DNA of 64,000 nucleotides from Patella vulgata (Eukaryota > Mollusca > Gastropoda > Patellidae), in NCBI RefSeq assembly GCF_932274485.2, contig NC_065881.2, positions 58,600,702-58,664,701 on the forward strand, written 5' to 3'. Position numbers and translations under genes: made by a program. Below, one piece after another: positions 58,086-64,000 of this stretch. Below the pieces are notes generated by a model. The model made no database searches and had not been told where the DNA came from. It worked only from the letters and a program-made list of their open reading frames with translations. Every line of letters begins with the position of its first letter. Within the stretch, counting starts at the first letter, position 1.

Positions 58086-58534
58086 AAACTTTGAGGATCG
58101 TAAAAAGCACTTCTCAAGTGGTTCACGTGTTATTGTTTATAGTAGGTTTACAGCATGGATGGGCTTGGTAAAAATCACTCAGTCTCTACAACAGAATGTG
58201 TGATTTAATCAACGTAGAAGGTATTGATTACCGAAAATATCATGTGCAAATACCGAGGGCAGTCCAGATTTATGGGGAGGCAAATCCCCCCCCCCCTCCT
58301 TGATGACGCCACTGCCAGCATCTTTGTCCTTTGTAAAGAGGGTCAGTATGGCCGTGTCAAAGGATCTTGACCAGTCAAAGAGGCAATAACTCCATCTCAA
58401 AAGCTCTGATACCTGAGAAAACTTCGATGACAGGGGCAATAACTCAACATCTCTGAACTAAAGAACGTTTACACAATTTCGATATAATGTATTCGTTCGA
58501 AATCAATGTGCAATCCATAAAACGTGGACGCATA

Positions 58535-58612
58535 CGAGTCTGCGTATATGCCCGTCTCCATTATCCCAGTTGGTCCAGAAGAGAGGTGGTTAATCCCCAT
58601 TTATTTTCATTC
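58535..58612 (+). repeat. SINE 3' end fragment, degenerate
   Basis: TATATGCCCGTCTCCATTAT-CCAGT through GGTTAATCCCCATTTATTTTC matches the last ~75 bp of the SINE. No clear target duplication is visible. Confidence 0.65.
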
Positions 58613-58704
58613 GCATCGGGGTTTTTCTTCAAAGTAGCTTGTGAGTAAAGTTAAAGAGAAAAAAACCACCGTGGTTTTAAGGATTTTTACGAGCGTTCGC
58701 TAAA

Positions 58705-58706
<2 letters not shown>

Positions 58707-58743
<37 letters not shown>

Positions 58744-58990
58744 AACGTCCACTCGACAAAACTAGGTCATTTTGGACTAACATATGGTTTAATATTATTT
58801 CAATAATTCGCTTGCGCGTAGGGGTCTTTAGCAGTGGGAGGAAACCGGAGGACCCGGAAAAAACCCACGAGGATGGACAGGCGACCCTACTCCTTGACTG
58901 TCTAAAATACCTTACTCGAAGCTGGTCATTTTCTGTGTTTTCATTAATAAGGCGCATATAAGATTATTTGGAATGTGATGTTATTTCAAA
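58707..58990 (-). mobile_element. SINE-type repeat with (CT)n tail, minus strand
   Basis: On the minus strand the 3' end GTCGAGTGGACGTTAAA leads into a (CT)n run (seen as AG repeats at 58707-58740). The body includes the phrase GGGAGG-AAACCGGAGGACCCGG (58837-58858 on the plus strand), a sequence common in mollusc interspersed repeats. It is the same tail type as 8813-8870. Confidence 0.65.
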
Positions 58991-59659
58991 TTAATTACAG
59001 TACATTATTCAGACTTCATAATGAAGGTGATAATAATTCATAACTCCAGCAATCAATGTGGGTTACGTTTTTATTTACATGAGGCAATCACACGCCGAAT
59101 GACAAAACAGTTAAAAATCAAAACACAAAAAAGGTACAAAAAAGCTACTAAGAATCTGGTTGATTGAATTATGACGTAAAAACTTAATGTGCAACACGAG
59201 AGAAATATGCAGCAGCAGTCATCGCGGTATCATCGTCGGCTATAAATCTAGGACTATTTTCACAAGTTACGAAACTAACAAACTGTAAAGATTACATCTC
59301 CCTGACTTCCAACTTCTGCTTGATTAGCACAGAAAAAGATTGGCGGAGTTAAGGTCTATGATATCAGCGTTGGGAATTGTGAGACGAATCATAGTAATAC
59401 CCCTTTCCCGCCTTTATGACATCTAGATTGGTCTGGCGTTGAATTGGCAAAATATATTTATGGACATGTAATACACATATATTTTTCTTTCCAGTCATGC
59501 AAATTAATATTTTAATTAACAAACTCGACCAAAAATGAAATCAAAGTTAAATGAATGTTGGCGCGAATGGTAATAAATGTAGAATATAAATCACAATGTT
59601 TATAAATCAATGAACTTTTGTTGTAATTCTTACTCTTAGACCAAAGAATCAGAGAGAAA

Positions 59660-59962
59660 ATTGGAATAGTGGTTAACATCCTAGTGTTCTGCACAGTCCG
59701 GGCTAATACGCCGCAGAGTGTACTATGGGGTGGATTTTGCCCTGACAGCGGCACTACGACCTAATCTTATTTCGCATTACAACTGCCAATGGTTCTTTAG
59801 AGTGAAGGCAAACGTCTTCGCGCTCTTCCGTTGTTTGTCCCATCCGAAGACAATACGCTGTTCCTTGCCAAGCCTTCTGTACTACACCACTACCAAGGGA
59901 AAACCACGCTGGCAATTCGCGGAGAACTGTAAGCCAGCCCCTTACCCATTGAGCAATCCATA
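59660..59962 (-). mobile_element. Old degenerate copy of the tRNA-headed SINE
   Basis: Body blocks recur in order, for example GTGTACTATGGGG, TGACAGCGGCACTACG, CCATCCGAAGACAATACG and CTTACCCATTGAGCAATCC. Identity to the full copies is only about 70-75% by eye, so this is an early member. Confidence 0.82.
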
Positions 59963-60507
59963 GGGTCAGAAAATACTGGGTAAAGACACGAACAGTGTAA
60001 ATGATCGGCTTTGTAAAATTGTCTGTAGGTATGTATATAGTGACAGTGTCAGGTAATGTTTAACTTCTATTGGTAATAAGAACCACCGCCAGTTTCACTT
60101 CAGTGTGGCGTGCTTTCCCGTTATCAACTACGCATGCCTAGGAAACTTTTACTATAGCAATTAACTTATGTTAAATAATAAAATAATAATCCGACTTGAT
60201 ATATTTTTTCTGAAAGCAATTGACATTTCTGTCATTTTATGAAATAGTTCATATAACAGAAATTCCATTGGGTCTTACGATGAATTATTATTGTTTGTTT
60301 GTTTTTTGTTGTTTTTTCCCAGTATGTTTGTTTTGCGTGTACAATATATACATGTCTATGGACATTCATTTCAAAATAAACCTTTTCATCGTTGTATTAT
60401 ATTAAATCCCTAAATTATATATGTAGCTTAAAACACTTGTTCTACCAAGTATCAAAAATCAATGACATTTTTGTGTTCTTCTGAACGATGCTATTTATAA
60501 TTTTTAG
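59963..60507. other. No feature seen
   Basis: AT-rich, with T-rich runs at 60295-60320. Confidence 0.5.
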
Positions 60508-60590
60508 AAGAACACATTATCTATATTGGAGAAGATGGCTAGAAATAATCTTAAAAATCAAAGGTCAAAGTTTGAAGAGTATTTTTTAAA
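60508..60590 (+). CDS. Candidate 83-bp internal exon, plus strand
   Basis: An acceptor (TTTATAATTTTTAG) and a perfect GTAAGT donor bound 83 bp. Phase 0 is open throughout: KNTLSILEKMARNNLKNQRS, then KFEEYFL and two bases out. The residues suggest an amphipathic helix. It also contains an ATG in strong context (AAGATGG). It does not join directly in phase to the 54554 microexon. The AT-rich surroundings make chance plausible. Confidence 0.3.
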
Positions 60591-63261
60591 GTAAGTTACA
60601 CTTTAAAAAGTTTATATTTTAGAATGTCACAAGGTTATCAAAAATAAGAATAGGTACTTTATTTCTTTCAGCAGCTAAAATCAATTCCGCAGTCCAAAAC
60701 ACGCGGCACGTGTATCTGGAAATTAATTGTTGGGTCAATAATTTTGAATTACGAAAAAGAAAAACAACATAATCGTCATGATTTTTTCCCAACGCTGCAT
60801 TCAACCATAAATCAATATCATTCACTGTTTTTAGTTTCGTTTTTCGTTTTATTTTCTTTAATATTATTGTTTTGTTTTTATTTTATCTGCGAACAATCTG
60901 ATAAATTTTATATTAAAAGATTTTTTCAATTTTAATCACCAAAAAATCTCCCCCAAAATAGAAAGGAAAAAAAATAGCACAATCAATAGCAGGAAAATTG
61001 ATAATGAATAGAAAAAAGGGCGACTGTCTGTTAATTGGCAAAAGCAATTAGTTAGTTATGTTTTGAAGAATAACGACCGGAAGTGAGATAAATGTTATTA
61101 GCAGAGACTGAAGAAAATGAAAGTTGGAGAATTGTAGGTTATAATAGAACTATAGATAATGTGTTTACTCGTGTATGGCAATACAAGATTAATAAGAACT
61201 TTAATTTCCCCCGTTTTGATTGTTTGCTGTAATTTTCAATTACAGGTTTCTTCCGTTGACATCCTACCGTTAGTAATCGCCTTAACTACGTCCTGGGATT
61301 TATTATTAATTGGTGTTTGTTGGAGGTTATAGATCTATAGGCTACAGCTATAACTGGCAAATACATAGGTGATAAAAAGATTCCTATTATTATGATTTAC
61401 AACCATTCCATAGTATTGTCCCTAATTCCATTTCCCTGCCCAAAATTGCTTTAAATCGCAATCCATTAAAGATATATTGTGCTCAATGATTCAAATGAGA
61501 AACCCTGCATAACCCCGTTTATTTGGATCAAGGTGTCACCTCAAAAAGACAATGTGCAAAATTTGAGATCCACCCTTCGACGCGTTTTCGAGATACAGAC
61601 GTTGTTGGTGGAAGTATATGAATTACATACATGGTGCATTGAGAATATTTACAACTTTAACTTCTCACCAAGCTTTGAAATCTGAAGGTGTTGCTGTATC
61701 GTGGGAGAGTCAGATGGATCTGATGTCTGTTAAAACCTTGTAGCTTAAAATCAAATTTATATTATTGACGTATTTACTTCCTTTTAATGTGTTATCTTAA
61801 CTGAAAGAAAGTGTAAAGCGATTGGTGCTCGCAGATACAAAACAAAAGTAGGCTAATGTCTGGAAAAAGTGATATTTTAAACTCAATCATGTAAAAAGTT
61901 AACCCCAGTGTCGCGTAAAAACACTATATAAGAAAAAGAACACACGTTTTATAAAAAATGATCTATACGAATATTTGTTTTTTGGCCATTGCTATTTTAA
62001 TTTGGAAGTTGATTCCACCAGAGACCGTGGAACAATTTATTGGCTTTTTGATTTTTAATGGAATTCATCTCATGTTATAGACTGGTAAATATAAAGTCTA
62101 ATCTGGCATTAAAACACATTAAGGCACGTAAAACCTTGGGGAGTTTCTCTAATAATTTGAAGTCTATCGAAGCCCTTTGCTCACTAAAGACTGTCACTTC
62201 GAATTTGTCCGAGGGATATTTCATAGTCTGTACATCACGCGAAGTTATGTGAAACACGCTAATTTTATACTCTAGACACTTTGAGCTTATAAAACTCGTG
62301 AAATTCTATAGGAATTGTAGATACCGATTTATAAGCTTTATTATAACCCAGATCATATAATACGCTATGAAATAACTTCTTTATTCGGAGACATCGACTT
62401 CTAATCATCAACATTTTATTGTATAATAGCACTAGTATACATTTTGTCTACACTGAATTATTGGTCAAATTATTTAGGAGAGGGAATTAATGTGAATCAT
62501 TATAAAATTTCCTCCAATCAGAATCCATAATGATTGTGTATATCTTTAAAGAAAATTAAAATGTCACATCTTTATATGGCTGGGAACTTGCACAATCTCA
62601 TACAGTAGATGTTTACATTTCGAACATGGACAAAATGGAGAAAATTCATTCAAATTCTGCAATATAGACCTGGAAGCCGACAAAGTTTTTCCGGTTTCTG
62701 CTCGTTTTACGGGTTTTCGTCTTTTAACTTTTAGGTTTTTCTTTTTAATTAAATAATGTACAGGCCAATGTGTATATATTATTATACAAAATGTTTTATT
62801 AGAGAATCACACTGATCAATGAGTAAGACAGCTTCTTGACATCCCGTATAATAATAACTTATAGCACATACTGAGATTCCCGCCATTATTCATCATGTAA
62901 CTCTTACGCTACCTTGAGGTAAAAGCACCGAATAACGCCTATAATTGCTTAACCCAGGCCGTAAATTTATAAATATACACACGTTTCCTGTTTTCGTCCT
63001 ATAATGAAGCACTAAGTTTGTTGATGTAATAACAACTTCATCTCACCTGTTGGCCATAACCATTTTGTTTAATTGATCAATTTCAAATTTATAAGTTAGC
63101 CTACAGATATTTATTAATGGGTTCCTTCATACACTGAAGACTAGGTTATCAATGACATTTTCAGAGCATCGAAGTCTTTACAAATCTACACGACCTGTCT
63201 ATAGGATGTCATCGCCACCCACAAACATTAATCATCTCCCACTAACACACACCCATGTCTA
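60591..63261. other. AT-rich DNA, no feature seen
   Basis: A sequence TTAAAGATATATTGTG at 61466 resembles one end of the TTAA MITE, but no partner end was found. No other signals. Confidence 0.5.
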
Positions 63262-63440
63262 ATTAATACTCTTAGCTAACACACCATCTCTGGCTACCAT
63301 ACTATCATCTCTGACTACATACTACCATCTCTGACTACCATATACTACCATCTCTGACTACCATATTATCGGCTTTGGCTACCATCTGGGACTACCATCT
63401 CTGACGTCTATACTATCATCTCGAGCTACCCCACTAGCGC
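63262..63440 (+). repeat. Minisatellite, ~20-22-bp unit
   Basis: About eight imperfect units of the form CTACCATCTCTGA(C) with variable spacers (ATACT, ATATACT). Order decays towards both ends. Confidence 0.85.
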
Positions 63441-63591
63441 CCCTCTCATTATCACCCACCGTATTTCGTTATCACATTATAAACTCTAGCTAACAAACAC
63501 TTCCATGACTTCGAATGGTTAAACGGGTGTACTTTAGATCATACGTCTGCCATTGCACCCGATTAGATTTTATTACATACTTCGAAAAGGT

Positions 63592-64000
63592 ATTTGTTGA
63601 GTAATAAAACCTTCTAGTAGATTATCGAGGGCTGGCCGTCCTTACAGCACGGTACAAATAAAACCTTCTAGTAGTTTATCGAGGTTCGGGTGCTTCCGGA
63701 GTCCAAAATGGCCGCTTTATATAAATGAGAATTTTGGGGATAACTAACCCGAACCCTAAGCCTAACCCTTTTTAAAAGATTGAACTTGGGTCTAATTTAG
63801 TTTTTACTTCTCTTAAAAGGGTTAGAGTTAGGGTTCGGGTTAGTATTCCCCTAAATACTCATTTGTATAAAGCGGCCATTTTGGTATGAGTTCTGGCGTG
63901 TTCTGGAATTTGTTGCTTCTAGTGGTGATAATATTTGTACCGTGCGGTAAGGACGGCCAGCCCTCGATAAACTACTAGAAGGTTTTATTACTCAACAAAT
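63592..64000. mobile_element. Large inverted-repeat (foldback-like) element reaching the window edge
   Basis: The first ~68 bp (ATTTGTTGAGTAATAAAACC onward, to GTACAAAT) is repeated in inverted form at 63933-64000. An inner pair of arms, about 75 bp each (AAAATGGCCGCTTTATA... and its complement near 63870), flanks a ~40-bp centre at 63776-63815. The inner arms contain TAACCCGAACCCTAA, degenerate copies of the TTAGGG telomere motif. The left side has a second copy of AAACCTTCTAGTAGTTTATC at 63660. There is no ORF. The true right end may lie beyond the window, so no target duplication can be scored. Confidence 0.85.

Overview
The window reads as a gene-poor stretch of an animal nuclear genome, most likely a mollusc. 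A gastropod is plausible but not proven. It is AT-rich, has no operons or long ORFs, and is littered with repeat types common in mollusc genomes: a tRNA-headed SINE with an ATTTC-type tail and a GGACGTTAAACC 3' motif, an L2-clade LINE with a (TTA)n tail, an I/Nimb-like LINE with RNase H, and several short non-autonomous DNA transposons. No complete host gene can be read. The only confidently protein-derived sequences are the two LINE fragments.

Layout. 0.6-2.1 kb: an I/Nimb-like LINE end on the minus strand with a tandem-repeat 3'UTR, next to an exact 168-bp tandem duplication and a small plus-strand ORF. 3.4-3.6 kb: a mariner-type MITE. 8.8-9.2, 35.4-35.7 and 39.6-39.8 kb: three copies of one unclassified repeat (here R1). 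20.8-21.2, 30.5-30.9 and 54.9-55.3 kb: three copies of a MITE flanked by TTAA. 22.8-23.5 kb: an L2-clade LINE end. 29.2-29.7 and 31.8-32.2 kb: a diverged duplicated segment. 42.5-44.8 kb: two related TIR elements lodged beside blocks of a CTCTAGAGGTCAC tandem module, which returns at 51.8-52.6 kb. 48.3-49.1 kb: one SINE nested inside another. 57.5-58.1 kb: a tandem array of about 180-bp units. 63.3-63.4 kb: a minisatellite. 63.6-64.0 kb: a large inverted-repeat element that runs to the window edge.

Host genes appear only as candidate exons. The best case is on the minus strand, at 46275-46396 and 40965-41033. Each has good splice signals and they join in phase. Together they encode a helix whose heptad pattern continues across the 5.2-kb intron. 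A GC-rich exon at 28290-28369 is also in phase with them. On the plus strand, 47402-47439, 51410-51477 and 54554-54592 are mutually in phase, and so are 2133-2157, 6560-6607 and 9867-9979. These models rest on splice signals and open frames alone, and AT-rich DNA yields many false ones, so confidence is modest. If right, most of the window is long introns.

No rRNA gene, functional tRNA gene, CRISPR array, or virus-derived gag/pol or capsid sequence was seen.
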